A stretch of 64,000 bases of DNA from the NCBI RefSeq assembly GCF_030815985.1, contig NZ_JAUSXM010000001.1, forward strand, positions 6,510,001 to 6,574,000, given 5' to 3'. Source of the stretch: Paenibacillus sp. W2I17. Lineage in GTDB: Bacteria > Bacillota > Bacilli > Paenibacillales > Paenibacillaceae. Position numbers and translations under genes: made by a program. Position 1 is the first letter of the stretch, and each line of letters begins with the position of its first letter. The notes under the pieces were generated by a model. The model did not search any database and was not told the DNA's origin. It saw only the letters and a program-made list of their open reading frames with translations. This document shows positions 1-8,682 of the stretch, piece by piece.

Positions 1-22
1 TAACATGAGGAGATTGTACATA

Positions 23-1432
23 ATGCATAACACACAGATTGAAGATTGGTTGAAACTCGCAGGTGGCAAGGAGAATATCAAGCTCGTAGAACATGAAAAG
101 GGCACAACGACGCTGGTACTGAAGGACAGTACACAATTGAACATGTCAGTTCTTGCCTCTACATATGTTGTAGCAGATATTCGGGTAACAGGTGAGCAGT
201 GTCATTTAGTAATAAGAGATGAATCTTCACTTATCTACAATACATTACTGGGTATGAACAATTGGGATATAACAGGGACAGTGTTGCAGGAAGCGGGACA
301 AACGAAGAAGAACAGATTCTCGATCTTACATTTTGTATCCGATGTGTTCAGGCCCTTGATGCCTGCGATTCTCGGAGCCGCTGTTATTAAAATTATAGTC
401 GCCATTATTGCGTTAATGGATACGTACAGTTCTGCGGATTCTTCTGTATTGATGGACAGCCAGACCTTTACGATCTTCAGAATCATTGGAGACGGTGTAT
501 TTTATGTACTGCCTGTATTGGTAGCAATCAGCACAGCGTATCGGTTGAAGAGCAACATCTATGTTGCTGCATCTATTGGCGGACTCATGTTTTATCCGGA
601 GATGACCATGCTGATGTCAGGGGAAAAAGAGGTGCATTTCCTGGGTTTTCCACTCGTGTCCCAGCCTGCTTTTTACTCTACGCCCATCTGGGTCATTCTA
701 ACGATCTGTGCAGCCGCCTTCTTGGAAAGAGTTGTTGAACGATGGAGTCCAAAATTCTCCAAAGGGATGATTGCTCCATTCCTGACGTTACTGATTCTTG
801 TTCCGCTAGTATTGATGATTCTTGGTCCAGTCGGCACCTGGATTGATGAATATCTGCCGGAGGCATTGGATTCACTAGTAGCTAATGCTCCAGTGGTGTC
901 GGTGATGTTACTGGGAGCAGTCTTCTCGCTAATGTTAATTATGGGATTACACTACTGGCTGATTGCCATCATCATTAATGAAATGGTTATGAATGGTGGT
1001 TCTATGGTGATTGCTGCCATGTTAGTGGCGATTGTAGGACAATCAGGGGCTGCGCTCGCAAACGCTTTGCGCTCAAAAGAGCCAGCTTCCAGAAGAGTTG
1101 CCTTCTGGGCAACGGGAACATCCCTCCTTGGAGTGGTAGAGCCTGCATTGTATGCAGTCAACATGAGAAAAAGATCCTCTTTCTACGCGGCATTGCTGGG
1201 TGGAGCTGCGGGTGGACTGTATTTTGGATTATTATCTGTCAAGGCATTTGCTATGGTGGGGAATCCGAGCTTGGTCAGCCTCCCGCTCTTCATCGAAGAG
1301 GGTGGCCTGAATCTGTTACACACTTGCATTGGTGTGGTTATTGCGTTTGGTGTCTCAGGTGGACTAACGTATTGGATGGCAGGAAAAGGACAGAAACGGG
1401 GACAGGGGTCACCGAAACCCAGCATTGAGTAA
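23..1432 (+). CDS. PTS beta-glucoside-type EIIBC permease with a degenerate EIIB domain
   Basis: Membrane sugar permease of the glucose/beta-glucoside PTS superfamily, 469 aa from the ATG at 23. That start is preferred over the ATG at 5 because GAGGAGA at 7-13 sits 9 nt before it. The N-terminal 75 residues follow the EIIB fold (LAGGKENIKLVEH, then GEQCHLVI), but the residue after VEH, where family members have the phosphorylated Cys, is Glu (HEKGTTT instead of HCxTRLR). Residues from about 100 form the EIIC domain: many hydrophobic segments, MGLHYWL and a GVVEPALYAV loop equivalent to the GITEP motif. There is no EIIA domain. Without the Cys it cannot pass phosphate itself, so it may be phosphorylated in trans, act as a facilitator or sensor, or be decaying. 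The upstream context is cut by the window edge. Confidence 0.8.
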   Translation: MHNTQIEDWLKLAGGKENIKLVEHEKGTTTLVLKDSTQLNMSVLASTYVVADIRVTGEQCHLVIRDESSLIYNTLLGMNNWDITGTVLQEAGQTKKNRFSILHFVSDVFRPLMPAILGAAVIKIIVAIIALMDTYSSADSSVLMDSQTFTIFRIIGDGVFYVLPVLVAISTAYRLKSNIYVAASIGGLMFYPEMTMLMSGEKEVHFLGFPLVSQPAFYSTPIWVILTICAAAFLERVVERWSPKFSKGMIAPFLTLLILVPLVLMILGPVGTWIDEYLPEALDSLVANAPVVSVMLLGAVFSLMLIMGLHYWLIAIIINEMVMNGGSMVIAAMLVAIVGQSGAALANALRSKEPASRRVAFWATGTSLLGVVEPALYAVNMRKRSSFYAALLGGAAGGLYFGLLSVKAFAMVGNPSLVSLPLFIEEGGLNLLHTCIGVVIAFGVSGGLTYWMAGKGQKRGQGSPKPSIE

Positions 1433-1465
1433 TACGTAAAACGTAGCATTAAAGTTGTAAGAAAG

Positions 1466-1499
1466 AGCCTGTACCTGATGGTACGGGCTTTTTTTTTTG
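1466..1499 (+). terminator. Intrinsic terminator after the PTS gene
   Basis: A 10-bp stem (1466-1475 with 1480-1489, one G-U pair), 4-nt loop TGAT, then nine T residues. It ends the PTS transcription unit. Confidence 0.92.
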
Positions 1500-1648
1500 T
1501 GTTTTTTCTGATTAAATTAATTATGAGATGTATAATAGCTGTCCACCATTTTATTCAAGCCATAGCTTGTTGGTTATGGAGTTGTCATGTATTTTGATAT
1601 AGTGAAACCTATAATTCTGGATTACTAATCCCTTTGAAAGGATAACCT

Positions 1649-3274
1649 ATGTCTGACAACATGGAATGGATTGCTCAATGGAAGTCAACGAATACACTAA
1701 GCAACGCATGGATAACAAAAGGCGAACTGCATCACTTTTTCAGTCACACCTTGATATTTATCATTGATGGAAAAGCGATCTGGAATATAAATGGACATCG
1801 AGTTCACGTTTCCTATGGAGAATTAATTGCGCTTGAAGAGAACTCCGTAATGGAGGTCATTGAAGGTGGCAACCTGGATCTGGCAGGCTGGCATGTTCAG
1901 TTCGATACATATTCGGTGCTGCATGATAGACGGGAAGCTGAGAAGTTCGAATGGCGGTTACCGTCAGGAGAGGCGTATCAGAAAGTGCAACTGTCCGGTG
2001 GAGGTTTGGCAAGTATCATTCAGCATTGGAGTGAAGTGCATACACAGGATCAGAATGCAGAAAGGGTTGGCCATCAGCATTTGTTATATGAGTTGTTAAG
2101 TAATCTATATCGGAAACAGCCGGATGACGAGTTGAAGCCAGAACACGGTATACTTCGCTCCATTGACTACATGCAGCAGCATTATGATCAGGTCATTACA
2201 CGTACACAGTTAGCTCAGATCGCTGGAATCAGTCCATGGCATTATTCCCGCAAATTTAGTGAGCGATATGGTAAGCCACCTCTGGATTATCTGGCCCACT
2301 ACCGGATCTACCGTGCGCAGGAAGAACTGTTATTAACCGCTGCAACCTCTCAGGATATTGCCAAAAAGACTGGATTTGAAGATGCTCATTATTTTAGCCG
2401 ACGCTTCAAACAGTTGACTGGCGTATCACCTAAGATATATAGGCAGACGATGACGCAGCGCAAGATCGTATCACTTTCTCCAATCTGTGCAGAAATTATG
2501 ATTCATCTGGGTGTCATCCCCCATGCCGTAGTGGTCACCCCAATCCTGCTGTCCCCACATCACCATGAACAATTTATAGCGCATGGAGTGCAGATGCTGG
2601 AGGTTACACAGTATGAGGTGGAGATAGAATTTGTTCGACAAGTTCAACCGGAAATGTTGATTGGAAACGTATTGACGGAAGAGGTCAAAAGGGAGCTGCG
2701 CACAATTGCACCGATTCTAACCGGACTTCATCAAGATGTAGAACCAATGCTCGATCAATTGGCAGCCTGGTTTCTCAAAGAAGAAGAGGCTTATAGACTG
2801 CATCAGCAGATGAAACATGAAGTCAGCTTAGCTAAGCGACAGTTGCAACCCATCATCCAATCCGCGTCCACTGTCATGCTGCTGAGGGTGGAAGCGTTTG
2901 GTTATCGATATCTGGGTGGGCATTCACACGGGGTATCACACTTGTTATATGAACAGCTTGGATTAACACTGCCGCAAGCACTGGATTCAGGTACAGCATG
3001 GTTTAACCCTTGTTCGCTGGACCTGCTCACACAAGCCAATCCCGATTATCTGTTTGTGGAGAAGCGGATCATGCAGCACTTCAGTGCTGAAGAGAATATG
3101 AGGAAACTATGGGAGAGTCCACAATGGAACGAGCTGAAGGCTGTAAAAAATAATCGGGTATTTTACGTAGATACTCACCTGTGGGTAGACGGTCACGGAA
3201 TTACGGGGCACACTCTGATTCTAAATCAGATCATTCGCCATCTTACGGAACCTTTTCATAATAGAGCACAATAA
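1649..3274 (+). CDS. AraC-family regulator with C-terminal siderophore-receptor-like domain (Btr type)
   Basis: A 541-aa cytoplasmic regulator. Residues 1-160 form a cupin-like AraC arm, residues 168-266 a double helix-turn-helix DNA-binding domain (QLAQIAGISPWHYSRKFSE, then DIAKKTGFEDAHYFSRRFKQ), and residues 270-535 a FecB/FeuA-like periplasmic-binding-protein domain without signal peptide. This order is that of B. subtilis Btr (YbbB), which binds ferric bacillibactin and activates feuABC. The next gene is a FeuA-like lipoprotein behind a Fur box, so the inferred role is substrate-specific activation of that gene, with Fur giving iron control. The start ATG has GAAAGGATA upstream; an in-frame ATG at 1661 is a weaker alternative. 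The ligand is not deducible. Confidence 0.88.
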   Translation: MSDNMEWIAQWKSTNTLSNAWITKGELHHFFSHTLIFIIDGKAIWNINGHRVHVSYGELIALEENSVMEVIEGGNLDLAGWHVQFDTYSVLHDRREAEKFEWRLPSGEAYQKVQLSGGGLASIIQHWSEVHTQDQNAERVGHQHLLYELLSNLYRKQPDDELKPEHGILRSIDYMQQHYDQVITRTQLAQIAGISPWHYSRKFSERYGKPPLDYLAHYRIYRAQEELLLTAATSQDIAKKTGFEDAHYFSRRFKQLTGVSPKIYRQTMTQRKIVSLSPICAEIMIHLGVIPHAVVVTPILLSPHHHEQFIAHGVQMLEVTQYEVEIEFVRQVQPEMLIGNVLTEEVKRELRTIAPILTGLHQDVEPMLDQLAAWFLKEEEAYRLHQQMKHEVSLAKRQLQPIIQSASTVMLLRVEAFGYRYLGGHSHGVSHLLYEQLGLTLPQALDSGTAWFNPCSLDLLTQANPDYLFVEKRIMQHFSAEENMRKLWESPQWNELKAVKNNRVFYVDTHLWVDGHGITGHTLILNQIIRHLTEPFHNRAQ

Positions 3275-3331
3275 TCCAACTGAATACGCACGATATGCTA
3301 TGGAAGCAATACTTCTTATTTGATACTATAT

Positions 3332-3352
3332 TGATAATAATTATCATTATCA
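3332..3352 (+). promoter_or_regulatory. Fur box upstream of siderophore-binding lipoprotein
   Basis: A perfect 7-1-7 repeat TGATAAT-A-ATTATCA at 3332-3346, extended by a further half-site to 3352 (overlapping double Fur site). It lies 26 nt before the lipoprotein ATG and overlaps a possible TTGATA (3320-3325) / TATCAT (3342-3347) promoter. Repression by ferric-uptake regulator under iron sufficiency is inferred. Confidence 0.9.
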
Positions 3353-3377
3353 ATATAAATAAGGGGCGAAGTATATC

Positions 3378-4394
3378 ATGTCACGAAGATTTAAAGGGTT
3401 TGGTATCATGCTGTTGGTGATCAGTATGATGTTGGCGGCATGTTCCGGTGGAACCAAGGAAGAGAATACTACAGCTGGAACAGCAGGGGTTTCAACTGAA
3501 GGAGCAGCGAGTACTGCAGAACAAACAGCGACTGAAAGTGGGACTAAGGTGGTGAAGGATCAGTTTGGAGAAGTAACGATTCCAACTCATCCTCAAAATC
3601 TGGTTGTTTTTGATTCGATCTATGCCGAGTATCTGATTGAAATGGGTGTTACACCCCAAATCGTTTTGTTAACTCCGGAGGTTGAAGCGGAATACCGTCC
3701 TGATTATTTGAAAGAACATGGAGTCCAGATCATTGAAGTCGAGCAATATCAATATAATTATGAGCAGTTGCTTGCGTTGTCACCGGATATGATCCTTACA
3801 GCTGGCGAAGGTATGGAGCAAGGCGTATATGACGAGTTGTCCAAAATCGCTCCAACGGTGGCACTGGATGCCAACAGTGAAATGAAACGTGCTATGCCAA
3901 AGCTGGCTGCCATATTTGACAAGACCGAAGAATTTGCCAAAGTACTGGCTGAATTCGACCAGAAAGCTTCACAAGCGAAAGAAAAAATTGCGGCAGCCCT
4001 GGGAGACAAGACCGTATTGGTTCTCCGGGTGGAGCACAATCGTTACCGTTTCATGGGTCCCAAAGGAGGAAGCAGCAGTGTTTTCTTCTATGATATCCTG
4101 GGTCTGAATAGTCCTGAAGCGATCAAAGACTCTACAGATTGGTTTAGCCAGTTCTCACTGGAATTTTTGCCTGAGATGAATCCGGATTATATTTTCCTGG
4201 AAGACAGAACCCTTGTAGGTTATGACACGAAGAAATCTATGGAAGATCTGAAAGCAAGCCAAGTGTGGTCAAATCTGGAGGCTGTTAAGAATGATCATGT
4301 CTTCCCGTTGAAGACAAGCCAATTCGTATCGGGTGTGGGTCCGATTGGCTCTGTAAAATTGATGGACTATGTTGTTGAAAAGTTGGTGCCATAA
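3378..4394 (+). CDS. Ferric-siderophore ABC transporter substrate-binding lipoprotein
   Basis: A 338-aa extracytoplasmic receptor of the FecB/FeuA (periplasmic binding protein class III) family. It has a lipoprotein signal peptide with lipobox LAAC, acylated at Cys22, a low-complexity Thr/Ala/Gly linker to about residue 55, and the binding domain to the C-terminus (QFGEVTIPTHPQNLVVFDS at the start, LKASQVWSNLEAVKNDHVF near the end). ATG follows AAGGGGCGAAG. A Fur box lies directly upstream and the preceding gene is a regulator whose own C-terminal domain resembles this protein. No permease or ATPase follows, so it must use a transporter encoded elsewhere. The downstream flavoprotein is translationally coupled (TAA and ATG abut). 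Confidence 0.9.
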   Translation: MSRRFKGFGIMLLVISMMLAACSGGTKEENTTAGTAGVSTEGAASTAEQTATESGTKVVKDQFGEVTIPTHPQNLVVFDSIYAEYLIEMGVTPQIVLLTPEVEAEYRPDYLKEHGVQIIEVEQYQYNYEQLLALSPDMILTAGEGMEQGVYDELSKIAPTVALDANSEMKRAMPKLAAIFDKTEEFAKVLAEFDQKASQAKEKIAAALGDKTVLVLRVEHNRYRFMGPKGGSSSVFFYDILGLNSPEAIKDSTDWFSQFSLEFLPEMNPDYIFLEDRTLVGYDTKKSMEDLKASQVWSNLEAVKNDHVFPLKTSQFVSGVGPIGSVKLMDYVVEKLVP

Positions 4395-5420
4395 ATGACA
4401 ACGGAGACACAATTAGACATCTACGATATTACGATCATTGGTGGTGGGCCTGCTGGCATGTATGCCTCATTTTATAGTGGTATGAGAGCCATGCGTACCA
4501 AGATCATCGAAGCCAAGCAGGAACTGGGTGGATTCATGCGTACGTACCCGGAGAAGCTGATCTGGGATGTGGGCGGGATTGATCCGATTCGCTGTGAGAA
4601 GCTGATTGAATCGCTGGAGAGACAGGCGAGAACGTTCGATCCAACGATTGTGTTTGGGCAGGAAATTGCCGAGCTTGAACGACGTGAGGATGGTGTATTT
4701 GTACTCATTTCCAAAACAGGCGAGCGTCATTACACACGTACTATCCTGTTATGCGCGGGCAGAGGTATGACTCAGGTGCAAAAGCTGGATATCGAAGGCG
4801 CCAATCGATATGAACTGACGAATTTACACTATACGATAACCGACCTATCCCGTTTTGCCGGGAAGCGTGTTCTGATCTCGGGTGGTGGTGATTCCGCAGT
4901 CGACTGGGCGAATGAAATGGGCAAGATAGCAAGTGAAGTCACGGTAGCACACAGACGTCATGAATTTACCGGACACGAGTCGCCAGTTGCTCAGATGAAA
5001 GCTCAAGCCAACGTCATGACGCCATATACTATTTCTCGCTTATACGGTACAGGTGACAAAATCGATCGTGTCGAGCTGGTCCATGTAGAAACCGGTGAGA
5101 TCACACATGTAGAGGTGGATGAGGTCGTCGTAAGCCACGGGTATGATCGTGATTTTGGTAACCTCGTGCAATGGGGACTGGCGCGGGAAGACTACGGCGT
5201 ATCCGTTGATCAGCGCATGCGTACCAACATTTCAGGCATCTTCGGAGCGGGTGATTTCATCACTTATGGAAGCAAAGTTCGACTGATTGCAGGTGCTTTT
5301 AACGATGCGGTGCTCGCAGTCAACAGTGCCAAGACGTATCTGGAACCTACTGCTTCCGATATGGCGGGTGTTTCTTCTCACAATGCCCGGTTTTATGAGA
5401 AAAACAAAGCACTATTGTAA
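4395..5420 (+). CDS. Ferredoxin/flavodoxin-NADP+ reductase-like flavoprotein (YumC/IruO type)
   Basis: A 341-aa FAD- and NADPH-binding oxidoreductase of the thioredoxin-reductase fold. The FAD Rossmann motif GGGPAGMYASF is at residues about 14-24, the NADPH motif GGGDSAVDWA at about 160, and the C-terminal FAD motif GAGDFITYGSKVRLIAGAF at about 280. It lacks the redox CxxC of thioredoxin reductases, as do the B. subtilis YumC ferredoxin reductase and the S. aureus siderophore-iron reductase IruO. Its ATG immediately follows the stop of the siderophore-binding lipoprotein, so the two are co-translated under the same Fur box. The inferred job is reduction of ferric siderophore to release iron; general ferredoxin reductase is the alternative. 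A strong terminator follows. Confidence 0.85.
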   Translation: MTTETQLDIYDITIIGGGPAGMYASFYSGMRAMRTKIIEAKQELGGFMRTYPEKLIWDVGGIDPIRCEKLIESLERQARTFDPTIVFGQEIAELERREDGVFVLISKTGERHYTRTILLCAGRGMTQVQKLDIEGANRYELTNLHYTITDLSRFAGKRVLISGGGDSAVDWANEMGKIASEVTVAHRRHEFTGHESPVAQMKAQANVMTPYTISRLYGTGDKIDRVELVHVETGEITHVEVDEVVVSHGYDRDFGNLVQWGLAREDYGVSVDQRMRTNISGIFGAGDFITYGSKVRLIAGAFNDAVLAVNSAKTYLEPTASDMAGVSSHNARFYEKNKALL

Positions 5421-5456
5421 AATAAGAAGAACCTGTGTGAAAGGGATAAGCATAGC

Positions 5457-5505
5457 AAAAGCCGGTCAAACCTCGAGAGTATCTCGTGTTCGACTGGCTT
5501 TTTTA
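5457..5505 (+). terminator. Intrinsic terminator of the iron unit
   Basis: AGCCGGTC (5460-5467) pairs with GACTGGCT (5492-5499), flanked by AAAA and a run of T. The loop holds a second small hairpin (GAGA/TCTC). Confidence 0.88.
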
Positions 5506-5520
5506 TCTGCCTTTTATATT

Positions 5521-5572
5521 GAAAATGGGTCTATGCATTCATGTTATAGACTGGATTCATAGACCAATTTTC
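5521..5572. repeat. Long imperfect inverted repeat between iron unit and collagen-like gene
   Basis: GAAAATGGGTCTATG (5521-5535) pairs with CATAGACCAATTTTC (5558-5572), 15 bp with one G-T pair and a 22-nt loop. Further copies of the ATAGAC/GTCTATG string occur at about 5546 and 5609. It could be a second, T-poor terminator or an operator for the collagen-like gene. A 13-bp palindrome CACATAGTATGTG lies at 5635-5647, just before the ribosome binding site. Confidence 0.5.
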
Positions 5573-5672
5573 TCATTATAGGCACTATAATTTTCTAATT
5601 TATAGTTAATAGTCTATGCCCCTCGTGATGGATACACATAGTATGTGGAGAAATATCACGGAGGTGAGCTCA

Positions 5673-6470
5673 TTGTTAAATCGTCATGGAAAACGCATTT
5701 GTAGACGTAAATTTAAACAAAGCATGCATTGTCGAGTTAAGGTTAAGGTGGTAAAGGTTAGACCTAAGGTTGTTGTTAATGCACCGCAAGGTTCTCCAGG
5801 GATTCCTGGCCCACTAGGACCGATAGGTCCCAAGGGGGCGACAGGAGCTCAAGGGATACCGGGGCCGATCGGACTGCAAGGAGTTCCTGGTATACCAGGA
5901 CCAGTCGGCCCTGCCGGAGCAGTAGGTCCTGCTGGCCCTGCCGGAGCAGTAGGTCCTGTTGGCCCTGCCGGAGCAGTAGGTCCTGTTGGCCCTGCCGGAG
6001 CAGTAGGTCCTGCTGGCCCTGCTGGAGCAATAGGTCCTGCTGGCCCTGCCGGTCCAGCTGGGGCTGGAATATCTGATTTTCTAAGTGTTTTCCGGGCAGA
6101 TCCCGGCACAGGTACTGACACAGTTCCAGGAAACGCTCCAATAACTTTAACCGGTGTTTTGGCTAATGTTGGAGGTGCATTTACTTTTGTGCCGCCGTCC
6201 TCCACGATAACAATCAATGAAACAGGAAGTTACTTGATCTCTTTTAGCATTCATAATCAGGGCGATGCGGCTTTCAACCTCACGGTAAATGGAACGCCCA
6301 TAACACCTGTGCCTTTCACAGGTAATGGAGGAGGACCTATATCTGCTGAGGTTATTGTTACGGTTACAACGGTTCCGACGACGATCCAGCTGGTAAATGC
6401 GAATGCAACTCCTGCACAGTTGCATAACAATCTAAATACCACTGTGACCATTCTAAAACTGACGCCTTAA
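5673..6470 (+). CDS. Collagen-like surface/exosporium-type protein
   Basis: A 265-aa protein read from TTG at 5673; GGAGGTGA at 5660-5667 sits 5 nt before it, whereas the upstream in-frame ATG at 5616 has no ribosome binding site. A short basic N-terminus ([16 protein letters not shown]) leads into about 31 collagen-type Gly-X-Y triplets ([15 protein letters not shown], then repeated [11 protein letters not shown] units), followed by a C-terminal globular domain of about 130 residues beginning [15 protein letters not shown] and rich in beta-strand patterns ([15 protein letters not shown]). That end resembles the trimerising C1q/TNF-like heads of bacterial collagen-like proteins such as BclA. 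No signal peptide is seen, which fits deposition on spores from the mother cell. Confidence 0.85.
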   Translation: MLNRHGKRICRRKFKQSMHCRVKVKVVKVRPKVVVNAPQGSPGIPGPLGPIGPKGATGAQGIPGPIGLQGVPGIPGPVGPAGAVGPAGPAGAVGPVGPAGAVGPVGPAGAVGPAGPAGAIGPAGPAGPAGAGISDFLSVFRADPGTGTDTVPGNAPITLTGVLANVGGAFTFVPPSSTITINETGSYLISFSIHNQGDAAFNLTVNGTPITPVPFTGNGGGPISAEVIVTVTTVPTTIQLVNANATPAQLHNNLNTTVTILKLTP

Positions 6471-7006
6471 TTCCAATTTTCAATATAGTTTATGTTCGTA
6501 AAATATAAAAGTTTATGTGTTTTATCCAGTAAATAAGTCTATTTATTCAAAAGATAGATCAACGGAGGTGGAGAGTGGCTGGACGATGACATTAAAGGAC
6601 ATCGCCGCTACTCTCTCCGTTTCCGAAGCCAAGCTCCCAAAGTCTGGGTAAGAGAATCACGGTGCTAGTAGCTACCGAAGGTATGGGGTCACTAAAATTA
6701 CGACCGTCTTTATGTTCTAGCTGGACAAGATACTTAAGCAAGAGGAAGCTCTGGTTAAACTTTTTCGATGATCTTAAAACATTTGCTTATCTGCACTCGT
6801 AGTTTGAAAACAAAACCAACATAAGTTGTCCATGTTGTGGATTAACATCTGGGGAATAAACAGATCCATACTTAGCTATCGGTTATCCCACAAAAGCCTG
6901 TCCATTTGCTGATTGAAAGAGCTTTCATTTCATCCGTATACTAAAGATGTTAGCAGGTTGGGTGTCATAATGAGGCATTCATCGTAATAGGAAAGGATGA
7001 TATGAA
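6471..7006. other. Gene-free stretch with a hairpin and the promoter of the next gene
   Basis: No convincing gene in 536 bp. A two-part hairpin lies at 6571-6615: GAGAGTGGC pairs with GCTACTCTC (one G-T), enclosing CGATG/CATCG with an 11-nt loop. A 21-codon open frame from ATG 6586 (MTLKDIAATLSVSEAKLPKSG) has its GGAGGTGG 15 nt away and is probably not translated. The right end holds the SDR promoter. The middle shows nothing recognisable. Confidence 0.55.
6913..6942 (+). promoter_or_regulatory. Sigma-A promoter of the SDR gene
   Basis: TTGAAA (6913-6918), 18-nt spacer, TATACT (6937-6942). A GAAAG/CTTTC inverted repeat overlaps the -35 and may be an operator. Confidence 0.7.
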
Positions 7007-7777
7007 ATGGGCAGATTAACTGGAAAAGTTGCAATTATAACTGGAGCCGCAAGTGGCATGGGACTGGCAGGTATTCAATTATTTGCAAGAGAAGGAGCAA
7101 AGGTAGTGGCTACCGATGTGGCAATCGAAACTTTGGAGGAACAGGTTAAACAGATTGTAGCTGATGGCGGGGAAGCCATTGCGTTGAAGCTGGATGTGTC
7201 CAGTCCAGAGTCATGGAACGCTATTGTGGAAGAAACCGTATCGAAATACGGCAAAATAGATATTCTGGTCAACAATGCCGGAATTCATATGGCCAAAGGC
7301 ATTTTGGAAGCTGAGCTAGAGGATTGGGACAAGGTTATGTCCATTAATGGTACAGGTGTATGGCTCGGCATGAAGGCAGTCATTCCTTATATGCAGAAGA
7401 ATGGGCAAGGTTCCATCGTTAATACCTCTTCCATTGCAGCAATCATTGGTGGAATAGCGGATGCCCAGGGCGCGGCTTATAGTGCTTCCAAGGGATCTGT
7501 ACGTTCATTGACCAAACACGGGGCACAGTGGTTTGCCAAAGACAATATTCGTGTGAACTCCGTACATCCGGGTGCTGTGTTTACGGGTATGGTGGAGAAA
7601 GCAGGCATCAAATCCCAGGTGGAGATGGGGGAGAATTACAAAAATCTTGCTCCACTGCCTCCACATGCTGGTGAATCTATGGATATTGCTTACGCCTACC
7701 TGTTTTTGGCATCTGATGAATCCAAATTCATTACAGGTGTTGAGTTGCCTGTAGATGGTGGCTGGATCAGCAACTAA
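7007..7777 (+). CDS. Short-chain dehydrogenase/reductase (classical SDR)
   Basis: A 256-aa NAD(P)-dependent oxidoreductase. The cofactor loop TGAASGMG is at residues about 12-19, NNAG at about 90, catalytic Ser in NTSSIAA at about 142, and the YxxxK pair in AYSASKGS at about 160. The C-terminus GVELPVDGGWISN is the usual SDR ending. The acidic residue after the second beta strand (ATDV) suggests NAD rather than NADP. Closest functional classes are glucose-1-dehydrogenase, 3-oxoacyl reductase or cyclic-alcohol dehydrogenase types; the substrate cannot be told. ATG has GAAAGGATG upstream. Convergent with a TetR gene that may regulate it. Confidence 0.88.
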   Translation: MGRLTGKVAIITGAASGMGLAGIQLFAREGAKVVATDVAIETLEEQVKQIVADGGEAIALKLDVSSPESWNAIVEETVSKYGKIDILVNNAGIHMAKGILEAELEDWDKVMSINGTGVWLGMKAVIPYMQKNGQGSIVNTSSIAAIIGGIADAQGAAYSASKGSVRSLTKHGAQWFAKDNIRVNSVHPGAVFTGMVEKAGIKSQVEMGENYKNLAPLPPHAGESMDIAYAYLFLASDESKFITGVELPVDGGWISN

Positions 7778-7801
7778 TTAAAATAAATGTTTCGACATAA
7801 T

Positions 7802-7848
7802 AAAGAGGTACTGTATCTCAAGCTTCAGGGGAGACAGTACCTCTTTTT
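7802..7848. terminator. Bidirectional terminator between SDR and TetR genes
   Basis: A perfect 13-bp stem AAAGAGGTACTGT (7802-7814) / ACAGTACCTCTTT (7834-7846) followed by T residues, with A residues on the other side, between convergent genes. Confidence 0.92.
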
Positions 7849-7883
7849 AAGAGCAGATCCCACTACAGAGTTATGGCGTAACT

Positions 7884-8516
7884 TTATCTTGATGGACTCG
7901 TTGCAGAATGGAGATTAGACCGATAAATCTCTTGGGATCGGTTCATGCGTGTGAATTCCAACAGTTGTTCAGCCATATAGGAGGCGCTGTATTTGAAGTT
8001 GCTTTGCACCCAACCCGTAACTAAACCAAGCACGGCATTAGCCTGATAACAGGCGAGAAGTTCCTTATCCAACCGTGGATCAGGCGACAGATCGGTCACA
8101 TCTTCCAGATACAAGTTCTTAAGTGTTATATAGAATGTATCTCTGAAATCCATTAGCACGTTAGAATTAACCAGCAATGTATAGAAGGAGGCATGAGCCA
8201 GTACATGGTCGAAAATTTGAATTGCTGAGGCGTTAAGGTCCTTAATATCGAAATCTCGGAAATGCTGATAGGGTGCTCGATAGGCTAATTTTAGATCGTC
8301 AATCACGTCATTTAACAATTCATCAAACAGGTCTTCTTTGTATACATAATGCTTGTAAAATGTGCTGCGGTTCAAATCGGCGGATTTGACAATATCGATG
8401 ATGGTTATGCTGGCTAATGGTTTACGGGACATCCATTCCAGAAGGGCTGTCTTCAGTGCCAGTTTTGATTTGTGTACTCTTCGATCGGTGTCAGATACGG
8501 CTGGAGACTTAAGCAT
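7884..8516 (-). CDS. TetR/AcrR-family transcriptional regulator
   Basis: A 210-aa repressor-type protein. The N-terminal helix-turn-helix spans about residues 20-65 (ASITIIDIVKSADLNRSTFYKHY), followed by an all-helical ligand domain. The start is placed at the ATG whose upstream GGGAGGA is about 10 nt away; a start at 8543 would put that site inside the coding region. It is divergent from the CueP-like gene and convergent with the SDR gene, either of which may be its target. Ligand unknown. Confidence 0.85.
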   Translation of the reverse strand: MLKSPAVSDTDRRVHKSKLALKTALLEWMSRKPLASITIIDIVKSADLNRSTFYKHYVYKEDLFDELLNDVIDDLKLAYRAPYQHFRDFDIKDLNASAIQIFDHVLAHASFYTLLVNSNVLMDFRDTFYITLKNLYLEDVTDLSPDPRLDKELLACYQANAVLGLVTGWVQSNFKYSASYMAEQLLEFTRMNRSQEIYRSNLHSATSPSR

Positions 8517-8682
8517 GTATAAACATCCTCCCTTACTTATCAATGATGCAGTGTACAGGCTGCAGATTACTCATACTACAATACAAAAATGTGAATATAT
8601 GGTGACTTTGGTGTCGTAAACTGTCCGTATCACTGTGTTCTCCCTTATAATAAACCAAAACGGACGAGGAGATGGACTCCAG

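Noticed and set aside
6586..6651. 21-codon frame MTLKDIAATLSVSEAKLPKSG as a small gene
   Set aside because: The GGAGGTGG lies 15 nt away and the frame lies inside a hairpin; helix-turn-helix resemblance is too short to judge.
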